The notes: a model not told the origin generated them from the letters alone. Shown: positions 1 to 11,339, counted from the stretch's first letter. The stretch is 64,000 nucleotides of DNA from Agelaius tricolor (GCA_023055355.1 JALJCS010000007.1:1460001-1524000), one strand, 5' to 3'. Program-made: numbers and translations.

Positions 1-600
1 CTTCATTCAGGAGATCCCTATGCCAGGGCATGGCTGGAGTCATGTGAATCTGCCCAGTGTGACTGCTCACGTCCTCAGAGTTAAACACATCCAGGGGATT
101 GGGGCCTGAAACAGCATCCCAGGGGAAGGGGAAGGGATGGGAGGGTGGGAATTCCTGAGCAGTGTGGGAGGGGGCAGCTGCCCACCTGGGCATGGGGAAT
201 ATTTCTGCCTGTTTCCCTTTTTTAGCCTGACAGTTCCTCTGAGGAACTGAGGAGGAATTCCTCCTCAATTCAGAATCTTTAGGGCAGCAGTTTGAGTTCT
301 GCCTGCTGTGAAGGGGAGGAGAAACAAAACATCCAAAATGTTCCTAAAGGATATTAAAAAAGAATTAACAAAGCAGCTTGTTATGCAAATGTCCTTTGGG
401 GACTGCAATCCCTGTCTGTGACTTCCCCAACCTTGCCCTGATTCCCTCTCTGCCCTTGCAGGGAACATCCTCGGGGTCCTCACAGGAAACCTCACCCGAG
501 GTGATGTTCTGCACTGCTTGGGCTTCCCTTTTCTGCCATTCCTCAAAAATCCTGACTTCCAAACACCAGGAATTATGATCTCTGAGCACTGCCAGCAGTC
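1..600. other. Intergenic, nothing recognised
   Basis: No exon, RNA gene or clear repeat is recognised here. Short reading frames overlap on both strands, lack splice context and look like chance frames in GC-moderate DNA. Confidence 0.5.
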
Positions 601-602
601 CC

Positions 603-915
603 AGGATCACCAGGGTGGGAAGGGACCTGCAGGATCACCCAGTGCCACCCCAGCCCCACCAGCATCACCCCAATCCCTGTCCCCAAGGCCACATCCAGAC
701 TGCTCTGGGACAATTCCAGGGACTCCAAACCTCCCTGGGCAGCTCAGCCCAAGGCCTGACCACTCTGCCAGGGAAATTTTCTGTCCCCATCTCCAACCTG
801 AGCCTGCCCTGGTGCCATTTGAGGCCATTTCCTCTCCTCCTTTCCCTGCCCCTCCTGTCAGGAGCTGTGCAGAGCACTGAGGTCCCCCCTGAGCCTCCTT
901 TGCTCCAGGCTGAGC
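603..915 (-). mobile_element. CR1 LINE 3' fragment
   Basis: Read on the minus strand this has the usual CR1 3' layout: a stretch like 'gctgcccagggaggtttggag', then 'ctggatgtggcc', then a short tail like 'tgatcctgg'. It is 5' truncated and has no reverse transcriptase frame. Closely related copies recur at 27.6, 28.2, 31.4, 37.8, 45.8 and 48.2 kb. Confidence 0.8.
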
Positions 916-965
916 ATCAGAGAGCTGTGACTGATCCAACCTGCCCTGAAGGTTGGATCTTCTCA

Positions 966-1136
966 GAATCCCAGGATCAAGGCTGGGAAAACCCTCCAGG
1001 ATCACCCAGTGCCACCCCAGCCCCACCAGCATCACCCCAATCCCTGTCCCCAAGGCCACATCCAGACTGCTCTGGGACAATTCCAGGGACTCCAAACCTC
1101 CCTGGGCAGCTCAGCCCAAGGCCTGACCACTCTGAG
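966..1136 (-). mobile_element. CR1 LINE 3' fragment
   Basis: A second, shorter copy of the same CR1 3' end, in the same orientation as the one just upstream. The two are nearly identical over about 130 bp. This may be a tandem duplication of the CR1 tail or a second insertion. Confidence 0.75.
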
Positions 1137-4100
1137 AGGGACAAAAATGTCCCAGAGCTCTACAGAAACCTGAGCAGAGACTCTCAAATGTTCCCATCTC
1201 ACAGAGATCCAGGGGACAGCCAGGAAAAGATCCACCAAAGGAATTTGGGAGATGGTTTTTTGTTCAGTTCCACAGGAAGTGTTTTAAAAACCTCTCCTTG
1301 CCCAAGCCCTGCTTTCAGCCCTTCCCAAAAGCCCGAGGTGGAGATGTGACAACAAATCCTGACCCACCAGGGTTATGCCACCAACGTGTGACCCCAGCCA
1401 GGGTGACTCTCACAGGTTCCTCCCTGCCCCAGAAATCCCCCAAATCTGCAGATCCCGTGGTCTCAGCAGGCAGTGAGAGCAGCTTTGCTGTAATGAATCC
1501 ACAGAGAAGATGCTCACACACGTTGTGAACAAGAGTCAGAAGACCTCCTGAATTAATTTGTCACTGCTGTGGTGTAAAAACTCCTAAAAATACCTCTGCC
1601 TGTGATTAGTCTTTAGTTTCTCATGCTCACCCACAGAAGGGGAAACACCACCTTTGTTTTTTCAAGTCCCACATCCACCAAACTTCCCCTTACTTGTACG
1701 AGGCCTTTTTAAAAATTCACTCCAAGAGCAGCCGGCTCCGTTTCGTTCCCAACTTTCTGTTTCAGGTTTATGGCTTTGCCATTCAAACAGGCAAATCCAT
1801 GAAATTCATTTCACAGGACATTGACCAAAGGGAATGTGGAATAATGTTCTATGGCTTTTGACATATGATCAAGTGCAAGTTTGCCACGAGGAAAGAGGAC
1901 AAACAACAGCCTTGACATGGGTAAACCCCTCCACAATAAGCACGGTTAATGCACAAATAAAGTTATTTTATTAGTGTTGGCTTCCCTCTTGTGGCAATGA
2001 ACAAACTGGAGCCCTAATATCTAACCAGGCCTGGTGCTCCTCCTCTGCTTTATTTCCTCCAGAGCCACTTGCACATTTCCATCATTTGAGTGACATTTGT
2101 GAATTTACAACGATTTTTTTTTTCCCCTCAGCAGCGTGTGTGAGAAGGTACCACTGCTATTAATAAACTGTGTTTCATCAACAGAATTGAGAGCTATTTA
2201 TAAAGGATGCTGGTATCTTGCTTTTTTTTTGCAGATGGGGGAACTGAGGTGTGGAATAATTAGAAGCCAATCAGCAGGTCCAAAGCAGAGCTGAAAATAG
2301 ATCCCAAATCTCCTGAGCCTCAGGGCCACGTTCTGCCTGCTCCCCTGCCAGGGTGGGAGATGGTGACACTCAGCTCCTGGCACCACCTACCCCGTGTCTG
2401 TTATCCTCAGAGCTTCCCAAAACAGTTCTTTTTACCTTTGACATTTCACGGCCAACCTCATAAAACAAATTAACAAATCAAATCATCTCTAAGAAAATCC
2501 AGGTGGACCCACATCACCTTTCCTAGTTAAAGATTTGCAGTCAGTGTTTATTCCCTCAGCCAGCTCACCCTTAAATTATTTTTTTTTTCAGGTGTCCTGC
2601 AGCATCTTAAAAGAATTTAGATTAGTGTTTAAAGTCCACAGGCACCTGGTTATGGCTTTCTCCCCCTCTTACAACGTTTGCATGGAAAATAACTGCAGCC
2701 ACCACGAGCTCCCCCGGAAGCGTCGCGTGCACAACAAAATAATAATGATGAATCTTTTTCCTGTTGAAAGACACTAAGCTGACATCCCCCTGGGAGGGCA
2801 GGAAGATGTGGTTTGAGGTGCTCGATTTTGCAGCTTTTAGAGGAGAGTTGTGCTGCTGAGGGCAGAGAGTTCAGTCACCCACCCTGAGTGACATTGGCCC
2901 TGCCATTGGAATTCCCCTGACCATTTTTGTGCATTTTTAATCATTCTTTCCGGTTTGGAGGGGAGGAAAAAAAAATTTTAAAGGTTTTCTGTCCCTGCCA
3001 GTGAGCAAAAAAACTCTTTCTTAATGGGGAAATGAGTCAGGTTGTGCCTGGGCAGGGGATTTTGGAGGGTGGGCACAGGCTCCATCCCCTGGGAGCTCTT
3101 GATTTACCTGCCCAAGGGGAGCTGCTCGTGGAGCAGAGCTGTGGAAAACACCCAGCTGGGCTGGATCCAGCACAGCTGTGCCCCTGGAGCCCTTGGGAAA
3201 GAGGGACAAAGCCCAACAAAGGCCCTGCAAGCCCTCCTGCAGCTGCAGGAATGAGCCCATGGCTGTGGTGGGGGCGAGTTCAGTCCTGACCTTTTGGGGC
3301 CAGGTTCTCTGGGGTGAACTGGAGCACCAGGAGAGGAAAACTCCCCCACTGCTGGTAAACACCAAAGGTTTTTTCCTCCAGGTCAGGAGGAGGAGGTTTC
3401 CAGCTCCAGCCTGGCTCCTCTGGGACTCCCAGGTGCAATTACTGAATAACAGGTGGGGACCAGCAGAGCTCAGGTTTCAGGTGAGGCAGGGAGGGAAGCA
3501 CTCGGCGTTCCCAGCGCTGCTCCAAACCTGGGCTCAGCAGCTCAATCATTACAGGGGATTTTGGGTTTCTTCCCAAAGGCCTGGTGCAGGTCTGGTGGCA
3601 CTGTGAGGACCTCAGGTGGGCTGTTAAGAACCTCCTCCTTCCACCTCTCTGTGCCATCAGTTGGTGGTGGAGCTGGACAAGCCTTGCTGCTGTTTTTTGG
3701 ATGCCTCCTGAAGCAGAGCCCTGAGGGAAGCTCCTCCCCAGCACCACCATGGCCTGAGAACTGTCCCCTTCCTTCTGGAGGGTTCTCAGTGAAAGGAAGA
3801 TAACACACACACTTTGCATGGTTTCAGTGGTGCTCTGACTCAGCAGGAGACAAAAAAAGATGTTTTTTTTCTATTCCCTACATGACTAAAAGGAGCACTT
3901 CAAGGTCACAACCCCACAAGCACTAAAGGGACAGACCCACAAGGGAAGGTTCTTCCAGGTGTTTCTCCTGAGCTTGAAGATGTTCAAGTGCTCATTAAGT
4001 GACCAGACTGATACCAGGGACACAGGCAAATGGCAAAGGGGCAATATTTATTTAGAATATAATATTTAATTGCTTTGCAGGAGGAAAAACTCCTAAACCC

Positions 4101-4600
4101 TCCCATCTATGAAAATGGAGGAGTCCATTATTGTGACAGATGTCCAAATACAAGGACAGGTTTTAACTGGGCTTAAATTTTCCTTCCAGTGGAAGGCATC
4201 AAGGTACAAACTTTTTATCATCTGGGGGATGTTATTTGTCCAAAATTAACCTGTGAAAGGTGCTCTGATTTTAATTCTTGAAAGCATTATCAGGCTTTGA
4301 CCCAATCCCCAGCTCAGTAAAGTGCCCTCAGCACTCAGTGACTTCCCTGGCCTCAAAAAACCAGATTTTCTGTCTATTAAAATGCTGCAAGATCACAGAA
4401 TGTTCCAGAATAACAATAAAATTATTTGGGATATGAAACCATGCTTGAAATAAGTGCAATTGAAAACTTCAGTGCAGGCATACTATAAAAAAATAAATAA
4501 AATTATTAAAGAAAAGCAAGTATTTTTCTATATTTTAGACATAGTAGTGTATTTTAGACTCAGTAGTGTAGTTCTTCGAGTTGTTGAAAGCACAGTGATA
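1137..4600. other. Intergenic region without a supported gene
   Basis: Mostly unique, AT-moderate sequence. Around 2535-2777 a frame follows a T-run plus CAG and contains a basic PRKRRV-like stretch, but no adjoining exon or homology is recognised, so it is not called. 3000-3800 has overlapping frames on both strands, typical of chance frames. Confidence 0.4.
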
Positions 4601-4601
4601 G

Positions 4602-4985
4602 AATCACAGAATGGTTTGGGTTGGGAGGGACCCTAAATCCCACCCAGTGCCATCCCTGCCATGGCAGGGACACCTCCCACTGTCCCCAGTGTCCAGCCTG
4701 GCCTTGGGCACTGCCAGGGATGCAGGGATGGAATTCCATGCCAGCCCCTGCCCACCCTGCCAGGGAACAATTCCTCATTGCCAAGATCCCACCCAGCCCT
4801 ACCCTCTGGCACTGGCAGCCATTCCCTGGGTGCTGTCCCTGCAGGCCTTGTCCCCAGTCCCTCTGCAGCTCTCCTGGAGCCCCTGCAGGCCCTGCCAGGG
4901 GCTCTGAGCTCTCCCTGGAGCTTCTCCTGTCCAGGTGAGCACCCCCAGCTCTCCCAGCCTGGCTCCAGCTGTGCCTCAGGCTCAA
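4602..4985 (-). mobile_element. CR1 LINE 3' fragment
   Basis: On the + strand it begins like 'agaatggtttgggttggg', the reverse complement of a CR1 3' terminus, and runs inward for about 380 bp. It belongs to the subfamily seen again at 33.6, 37.4, 54.2, 56.9 and 59.1 kb. It is 5' truncated and has no coding remnant. Confidence 0.85.
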
Positions 4986-5247
4986 ACCTGTCCTTGTGCC
5001 TTGCAGTGTCACCCCGGGACGCAGCCAGGGACAGAGGAGGGAATTAAACCCTGACAGCCAAAATAATTCGCGTTGGAGCCACTGCCTGGTTCCCGCTGGG
5101 ACGCTGAGCCGCGTTTTCTAAAGAGCCTCGGTGGAACTGTCCTGGAACGATCCCAGCGCTCGGGACGCGCAGCGAGAGCGGCACCTAGTGCTGGGATCCT
5201 GCAGAGTTCCTGCAGCCATCCAGCCACACATCCATTTATATATCCGT

Positions 5248-6071
5248 CCATCCATCCATCCATCCATCCATCCATCCATCCATCCATCCATCCATCATCC
5301 ATCCATCCATCCATCATCCATCCATCCATCCATCATCCATCCCTCCATCCATCCATCATCCATCCATCATCCATCCATCCATCCATCATCCATCCATCCA
5401 TCATCCATCCCTGTCCATCCATCCCTCCATCCATCCATCATCCATCCATCCATCCATCCATCATCCATCCATCCATCCATCATCCATCCATCCATCCATC
5501 ATCCATCCCTCCATCCATCCATCATCCATCCATCCATCCATCATCCATCCATCCATCCATCCATCCCTCCATCCCTCCATCATCCATCCATCATCCATCC
5601 ATCCATCCCTCCATCCATCATCCATCCATCCCTCCATCCATCCATCCATCCATCCATCCATCATCCATCCATCATCCATCCATCATCCATCCATCCATCC
5701 ATCCATCCATCCATCATCCATCCATCCATCCATCCATCATCCATCCATCATCCATCCATCCATCCATCCATCCATCCATCCATCCCTCCATCCATCCATC
5801 CATCCATCCATCATCCATCCATCCATCATCCATCCATCCATCCATCCATCCATCCATCATCCATCCATCCATCATCCATCCATCCATCCATCATCCGTCC
5901 ATCCATCCATCCATCCATCCATCATCCATCCATCCATCCATCCATCTTCCGTCCATCCATCCATCCATCCATCCATCCATCATCCATCCATCCATCCATC
6001 CATCATCCATCCATCATCCATCCATCATCCATCCATCCATCATCCATCCATCATCCATCCATCCATCCATT
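5248..6071. repeat. (CCAT)n microsatellite, about 820 bp
   Basis: Tetranucleotide array with frequent 7-bp phase slips (CATCATC) and rare CCCT or CGTC variants. Because the unit is 4 bp, long frames of His-Pro-Ser-Ile residues stay open on the + strand; these are not genes. It starts inside a short CG-containing unique stretch and ends at an A-rich stretch. Confidence 0.97.
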
Positions 6072-6375
6072 TTCTGCGGGGGAAAAATAAAAAAAAAGAT
6101 GGAAGAATTAGGGATAGGATGAGTGGAACCATCCCAGATAATTCAGGGATCTGAGCGAGCTGCTCAAGGTCACCAGAGAGAGGGACGGAGCTGCCTGTCC
6201 CACCTGGAAGATCCTTTGAATTGGGAGGTCTTGGGATGGAGTTCATCCATGGGGAGGAAATAAATCCCAGGTTTTGGAGGTGTCTGTGAGGGAAGCAGAG
6301 CTGGTGCTGAGTCTGGAAGAACTCGTGGGATGCTCCTCATGAATGGAGGGACAGGTGGGGCTGAGGCAGGGCTGC

Positions 6376-6570
6376 CTGGAGATCCATGGAGGAGCTGAGA
6401 TCCACCTGCAGCCCCTGGAGATCCATGGAGCAGCTGAGATCCACCTGCAGCCCCTGGAGATCCATGGAGCAGCTGAGATCCACCTGCAGCCCCTGGAGAT
6501 CCATGGAGGAGCTGAGATCCACCTGCAGCCCCTGGAGATCCATGGAGGAGCTGAGATCCACCTGCAGCCC
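6376..6570. repeat. 39-bp minisatellite, 5 copies
   Basis: Five head-to-tail 39-bp units, each starting CTGGAGATCCATGG and ending CCTGCAGCCC, differing at only one position (GGAG versus GCAG). 39 is a multiple of 3, so several frames stay open, but no start, splice or homology context supports a protein. Confidence 0.95.
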
Positions 6571-6714
6571 CTGGAGGAGCCCACACCAGAGCAGGGGATG
6601 CACAAAAGGTGTGATCCCATGGGAATTCCACCCTGGAGCAGCTCTGGCAGGGATCTGAGCCCCTGTGGAGAGAGGAGCCCCCCTGGAGCAGCTTTGGTGG
6701 GAGGGCTTGGGATC

Positions 6715-6935
6715 CCATGGGAAAAGGGACCCACCCTGGGGCAGGTCCTGCAGGAATGACCCCATGGATAAATGACCCACCCTGGGGCAGGTCCTGCAGG
6801 ACTCACCCCATGGGAAAAGGGACCCACACTGGGGCAGGTCCTGCAGGAATGACCCCATGGATAAAAGGGACCCACACTGGGGCAGGTCCTGCAGGAATGA
6901 CCCCATGGATAAAGGACCCACCCTGGGGCAGGCTG
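6715..6935. repeat. Minisatellite of about 47-57 bp units
   Basis: Four to five imperfect units sharing 'ctggggcaggtcctgcagga' followed by 'atgaccccatgg'. Unit length varies through loss of the 'ataaaagg' segment. Confidence 0.85.
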
Positions 6936-7004
6936 ATCCTGAAGAACCGATCCTGTGGGAAGTACCCGTGCTGGAGAAGTCCATGGAGGACACCAGTGCT
7001 CAGG

Positions 7005-7455
7005 GACACTGAGGGCACGGGGCCACCATGGGGACAGGAACACTAGGGGGATAGGGACACTGACAGTAACACTGAGGGCACAAGGACAGTGGGGGCAAAG
7101 GGACACCATGGGCACAGGGACAATGACAGTGACATTGTGGGCACAGGGATGCTGTGGGCACAGGGACACCGGGTACACAGGGACACCACAAGGACACTTG
7201 TGGCACAGGGACACCAGAGGGACAGTGGTGGCACAGAGACACCACAAGGGCACCACAGGGACACTGGGGACAGAGGAACACCACAGGGACACTGCAGGGA
7301 CACCACAGGGACACCGGTGGCACAGGACACCACAGGGACACCAGAGGCACAGGGACACCGCAGGGACCCCACAGGGACAGTGGTGGCACAGGGGCCCCAC
7401 AAGGACAGTGGTGGCACAGGGACAGTGGTGACCCAGGGACCCCACAGGGACCCCG
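7005..7455. repeat. GGGACACC-type short-unit minisatellite
   Basis: About 450 bp of degenerate units of about 12-15 bp built on CACAGGGACACCA. It is strongly purine-biased on the + strand. It runs directly into the CpG-rich ATP5PO promoter, and long frames on both strands are artefacts of the repeat. Confidence 0.85.
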
Positions 7456-7637
7456 TCTCGGCGCGGGGGCTGCGCTTCCCCAATATCCCGGCAGGAGGCA
7501 CGCGGCCGGAAGGCGCCGCCCCGCGGAACTACAGCTCCCAGCGTACCCCGCGGCAGGAGCGGCCCTATCGGCGCTGGGTGGGCGGGGCCCCGGCGCGCCT
7601 GCGCAGTGCGCCGTGACCCTGGGGGCAGCCGGGAAAG
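7456..7637 (+). promoter_or_regulatory. ATP5PO: ATP5PO promoter, CpG rich
   Basis: TATA-less, CpG-dense DNA directly upstream of the start codon. Visible motifs in order: an ETS/GABP-type CCGGAAG at about 7506; a strong ZNF143/SBF-type ACTACAGCTCCCAGCGTAC at 7528-7546; an Sp1-type GGGCGGGGC at about 7579; an NRF1-like TGCGCAGTGCGC at about 7600; and a YY1-type AAGATGGCGGC overlapping the start codon. This set is typical of nuclear genes for oxidative phosphorylation. The exact transcription start cannot be read from sequence. Confidence 0.75.
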
Positions 7638-10600
7638 ATGGCGGCGGCAGCGGGGCTCGTCTTGAAGGTGAAACTGGGGGGCGGCGGGGCCTGGGCGGCT
7701 CTGGGGGGGAGCAGCGGCGTCTGCCGCCCTCCAGCCCTGCGCGGGGTCTCGGACCTTCCCCTCCCTCCCGATCCTCGAGGGCCGCGCCGACCCCGCCATT
7801 CTCCCCCTTATTCCCCCCCAGGTGCGGCAGCTGAGTACGACGGCGGCGAGACCGGTGACCAAGCTGGTCAAGGTGAGGGGGCAGGGGCGATGTCAGAGGG
7901 AAAGGGTGGGGAGGACTCCACGTTGGTGAAGATGAGGGGGCAGGAGTGTCCTGGAGGAGCCAGGAGGGGTCTCCAAGTTGGTGAAGATGAAGGGGCAGGG
8001 GTGTTCTGAAGGGGCTCAGAGGGGTCTCCAAGCTGGTGAAGATGAGGGGGCAGGGGTGTCCTGAAGGGGCCGGAAGGGGTCTCCAAGCTGGTCGATGTGA
8101 GGAGGTGGAGGTCATGAGGAGATCTAGGGTATCCCCAGGCTGGTCAAGGGGGGTGTCCAGGTGGGTCGTGAGGGGCTCAAGGCGCAGGGCCGAGATGGTC
8201 ACGGTGAGGGGAGGGTGCAGGGGAGGCTCCCGGCTGGCCAAGGCCAGGGGCGGGGGTCTCTGCCCGGGTTCCCCGCTCAGCGCCTGCCCGTGCTCCCGCA
8301 GCCGCCCATCCAGGTGTACGGGCTGGAGGGGCGCTATGCCACCGCCCTCTACTCGGCAGCCAGCAAGCAGAAGAAGCTGGAGCAGGTGGAGAAGGAGCTG
8401 ACCCGGGTTTGGGTAAGGTGTTCCCAGCCAGGGCTCCCAGGGGTGGAAGTGGGGAGGGTTCCTTGCTGTTCCTCAGTAGGGAGGGGGCTGAGCTCCTGTG
8501 ACCTGTGAGACTCCCATCCTGCTGGCACCTGCACTGCCTGCTTGTGGCCCTGGTGTTTAAATGGGATATTGGGAAGGAATTGTTCCCTGGGAGGGTGGGT
8601 AGGCCCTGGGACAAGGTGCCCAGAGCAGCTGTGGCTGCTCCACCCCTGGAAGTGTCCAAGGACAGGTTGGATGGGGCTTGGAGCAGTCCGGGGTAGTGAA
8701 AGGTGTCCCTGTCCATCCAATCTTTAAGGTCCCTTCCAACCCAAACCATTCCCTGATTCTCTAGCTGGAGCTGCCATTTCATTTCCAATCAGCTCCAGAG
8801 CCCCTTTGTTCTCATTCCAGGAGTGCCCCTGTTGCCTGCCTTGGCTGCTCCAGGTGGGCCTTGTGACACCAGGAAAACCCCTGGCATTTGTCACATCTTT
8901 GTGTATCCCCTCAGAGCCTCCTGAAGGACCCCAAGCTGTCCAGTGTGGTGATGAACCCTCACACCAAGAGCTCCGTGAAACAAAAAGCCGTGAACGACGC
9001 CATGGCAAGAGAGAAGATGTCCCCAATCACCGTCAACCTGATGAGTGAGTGACCTCTGGGCTTCAGGAGAACATCCCAGCAGTGCCATCCATTGGAATGG
9101 ATGCTGGGATGTGCCCCTGGTAGTGCTTGAAGCCCTCGGTTGTGTGGATGTTTTGCAGATCTGCTGGCTGAGAACGGCCGCCTGCGTTACACCCCGGGCA
9201 TCGTCTCTGCCTTCGGGAAGATCATGAGCGCCGTCCGAGGGGAGGTGGTGTGCACGGTCACCACGGCCCAGGTGCGCTGGGAGCGGGGCAGCAGGGACTG
9301 GGAGCGGGGCAGCAGGGACTGGGAGCAAGGCCAGGGAGTGGGAGCGGGGCCAGGGACTGGGAGCAGGGCCAGGGAGTGGCAGTGTGGGGGTCCCAGTCAT
9401 CGGTTTCTCTGGGTCTGCATTGAAGGTACTCCAGACAGTGTTTCATGTTCAGACTCAGGTGTTTATTATTTCATATCAGTAAAACAGTCTCACTATTGTG
9501 AGTTCTGCAGCTTTGCATTAGAAGGCACAAAATGGTCGACAATCTCTTGTTCCAAGGGCTTTTAAGACTGAACTATCCAATTAAGAACTGACACCTGGAT
9601 TATTTTCCCTTTTACCCAATAACTGATCCCAAAGAGCTGCAATGGGGACTTTTCTGCCCAATTACAAAATGCCACCCAAACCCATGGAGAAGGAGGAAGA
9701 AGCATGAACAACAAACCCAGGATGACACCCTGTGCCCTCCATCTTGCTTCCATCCACAGCATACTAAAAACCCCAAAACCTCAATTTCTCACCCAGTGAT
9801 ACACCAACACTGCTCTCTATAAAAATCTATTTCACACTTTTGTGGATTCCAGTCTATGTTGAAGTCTGGGAAACTTTCTCCATGGATGAGGGTCAGAGTC
9901 AGTGCTGCCCTGGGGGTCAGGGCACCCCAGAGCAGACACAGAAATATTCCTGGTGCTCTGGGTTTCCACAGGGAGGAAAGACAGGGAGTGGGAGGAAAGA
10001 CAAACCTCTGCCAGTTAAGGCTGCTCTCTGTGATTGAAGTGCTTGCTGTGAGAGCAGCGAGGACATGTCTCACCTCTGCCAAGCTGAACAAATTGCTGCA
10101 AAGAGAGGGCTGATACCCAGCAGTTCCTGGTGCACAATGAACACTCTTCATCTCATTACAGCTAAACAGCTCATGGTTTTCCTTCCTCTGTTGAGCCCAG
10201 GGGCTGACAAAAGTCAGGCTGGTCTGCACGTAGAGCTGCCCTGTTCTTTTTCCAAACAGGAAAATCTTTCATGAAATCAGGAGGGCACAAAGTGGTTGTT
10301 GTTCCTGTGCTGTCCTTGGGTTATCCCTGTTCCACAATGCTGCATTCCTGGTGGAAGTGTGTCATCAAAGGGACCTGAGAAGAAAATTTATATAATTTAT
10401 ACCATTTGAGTATATATTATTATTATATAATTTATTATCATTATATCATTTGAGTATTTTTAAGTCCTTCATTTTCCTGCTCTTCTGTTCTTTTTTTTCA
10501 GCCCTTGGATGAGGCTAACCTCACTGAACTGAAAAGTGCTCTGAATGGGTTCTTGGCCAAAGGAGAGGTGTTGAAACTGGAGACTAAGGTCTGGATTCTT

Positions 10601-11016
10601 GACTTGCAAATAAGTGTCACTAAGTTCATGCTAAAGGCTTCTGTGTCTGATTTTTATGAAAACAAAAATATTTTGTTGAATTCAGTTGCTTTGTTGCGTA
10701 GTTCTGTGCTTTTATAGACATTATGATGTTTTAATTTCTAAAATCTTCACTTTAGAACGCAATGACAGCAAAATCATCTCAAAAAAGGCTCTTTTGAAAA
10801 GCTTTTTTTCTTTCTTTCTTTCTTTCTTTACTACTGTAAAACTTGTGTCCTATGGTAACAAACTACTGCTAATCAACTTTCTGTTTAATGTTCCTTCCTT
10901 AGACTGACCCAGCGATCCTTGGTGGCATGATTGTCAATATTGGGGAGAAGTACGTGGACATGTCAACAAGGTCCAAGATCCAGAAACTCACCAAAATCAT
11001 GAGAGAGACTGTCTAG
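7638..11016 (+). CDS. ATP5PO: ATP synthase peripheral stalk subunit OSCP
   Basis: Seven coding exons: 7638-7667, 7822-7872, 8302-8412, 8915-9044, 9159-9271, 10502-10588 and 10903-11016. All introns are GT-AG and join in frame to 211 aa, close to the ~213 aa of mammalian OSCP. OSCP ties the F1 head to the peripheral stalk of mitochondrial F1Fo ATP synthase. Residues 1-27 are Ser/Thr/Arg/Lys rich and lack acidic residues, fitting a matrix targeting peptide. Strong family blocks follow: [20 protein letters not shown] (28-47), NLLAENGRL (108-116) and [10 protein letters not shown] near residue 176, with a C-terminal GEKYVDMS. The start is chosen for the YY1-type ATGGCGGC context and the downstream targeting peptide. 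Intron 2 carries a minisatellite seeded by exon 2; intron 5 carries an LTR. Identification is near certain. Confidence 0.97.
7861..8110. repeat. 55-bp minisatellite seeded by ATP5PO exon 2 end
   Basis: The last 12 bases of exon 2 plus the donor (AAGCTGGTCAAG|GTGAGG) recur inside intron 2 with donor-equivalent positions at 7932, 7987, 8042 and 8097, a regular 55-bp step. The first three copies read ATGAGG or ATGAAG where the real donor has GTGAGG, so they cannot act as GT donors. The fourth (GATGTGAGG) regains a GT shifted by two bases. More diverged echoes continue to about 8210. Confidence 0.85.
8565..8762 (+). mobile_element. CR1 LINE 3' fragment
   Basis: Sense-orientation CR1 tail in ATP5PO intron 3, ending with 'aaggtcccttccaaccc' and an 'accattccctgattct' terminus. 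5' truncated. Confidence 0.8.
9274..9378. repeat. About 20-bp tandem repeat, 5 copies
   Basis: Units like CTGGGAGCGGGGCAGCAGGGA begin two bases after the exon 5 donor of ATP5PO. Very G-rich on the transcribed RNA strand. Confidence 0.85.
9405..9985 (-). mobile_element. Solo ERV LTR, family 2
   Basis: In ATP5PO intron 5, antisense to the gene. It is the inverted counterpart of the copy at 18.9-19.4 kb, with near-identical segments and the minus-strand poly(A) signal AATAAA near 9463. It holds the pyrimidine-rich stretch next to CCATGGG typical of this family. No internal coding region is present. The terminus near 'gagaaacc' is approximate. Confidence 0.7.
10805..10829. repeat. (CTTT)n microsatellite
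   Basis: Short pyrimidine tetranucleotide run in ATP5PO intron 6, about 75 bp before the exon 7 acceptor. Confidence 0.8.
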
Positions 11017-11060
11017 AGAACTGTCTTCATGGTTCCCAGGGAAACCTGTCACATGGAAAC

Positions 11061-11066
11061 AATAAA
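11061..11066 (+). promoter_or_regulatory. ATP5PO: ATP5PO polyadenylation signal
   Basis: Canonical AATAAA 45 bp after the stop codon, followed within 40 bp by a GT-rich stretch (GGTGCGAGTGTTTTGG). This predicts a very short 3' UTR. Confidence 0.85.
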
Positions 11067-11339
11067 TTTCTTCCTTCTCGTGGAGATGGTGCGAGTGTTT
11101 TGGCTGGGGAGGCACAGCCCTGAGGGAGGAAGATGCTGAAGCTGCCCTGAGTTTCTGTAGCTGTGGCTGAACATTTGTGGCACGGCTTGAAATAGGGGCT
11201 CACCCTGGGGAAGGTTGTTGGGAAGGACATGGGAAGAGCACTGGGGGAGCTGCTGAATGGGGTCAGTGCTGTGGAGAGTCTGCCAGGCTCCCCAGAAAAC
11301 TCTGGGAGATAGTCTGGACTGCCCAGACAGAGGGCAGGG
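11067..11339. other. ATP5PO-downstream spacer
   Basis: No gene or repeat recognised. It links the ATP5PO 3' end to the GC-rich block. Confidence 0.4.

Noticed and set aside
2535..2777. Possible exon with a basic PRKRRV stretch behind a T-run and CAG
   Set aside because: No partner exon, donor or homology; the basic stretch alone is not enough.
5073..6122. Frames of 319 and 349 codons rich in His-Pro-Ser-Ile
   Set aside because: They are translations of the (CCAT)n microsatellite, open in several + strand frames because the unit contains no stop in those phases.
6955..7834. Plus-strand frames with Gly-Thr-Gly-His-type repeats
   Set aside because: Products of the GGGACACC array.
6243..8241. 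Minus-strand frames of 542 and 413 codons
   Set aside because: They run through consecutive minisatellites and across the ATP5PO promoter and exons. Openness comes from repeat units; no domain is recognisable.
9272..10501. Intronic snoRNA in ATP5PO, common for housekeeping genes
   Set aside because: No convincing C/D box pair or H/ACA arrangement was seen; intron 5 is largely tandem repeat and LTR.
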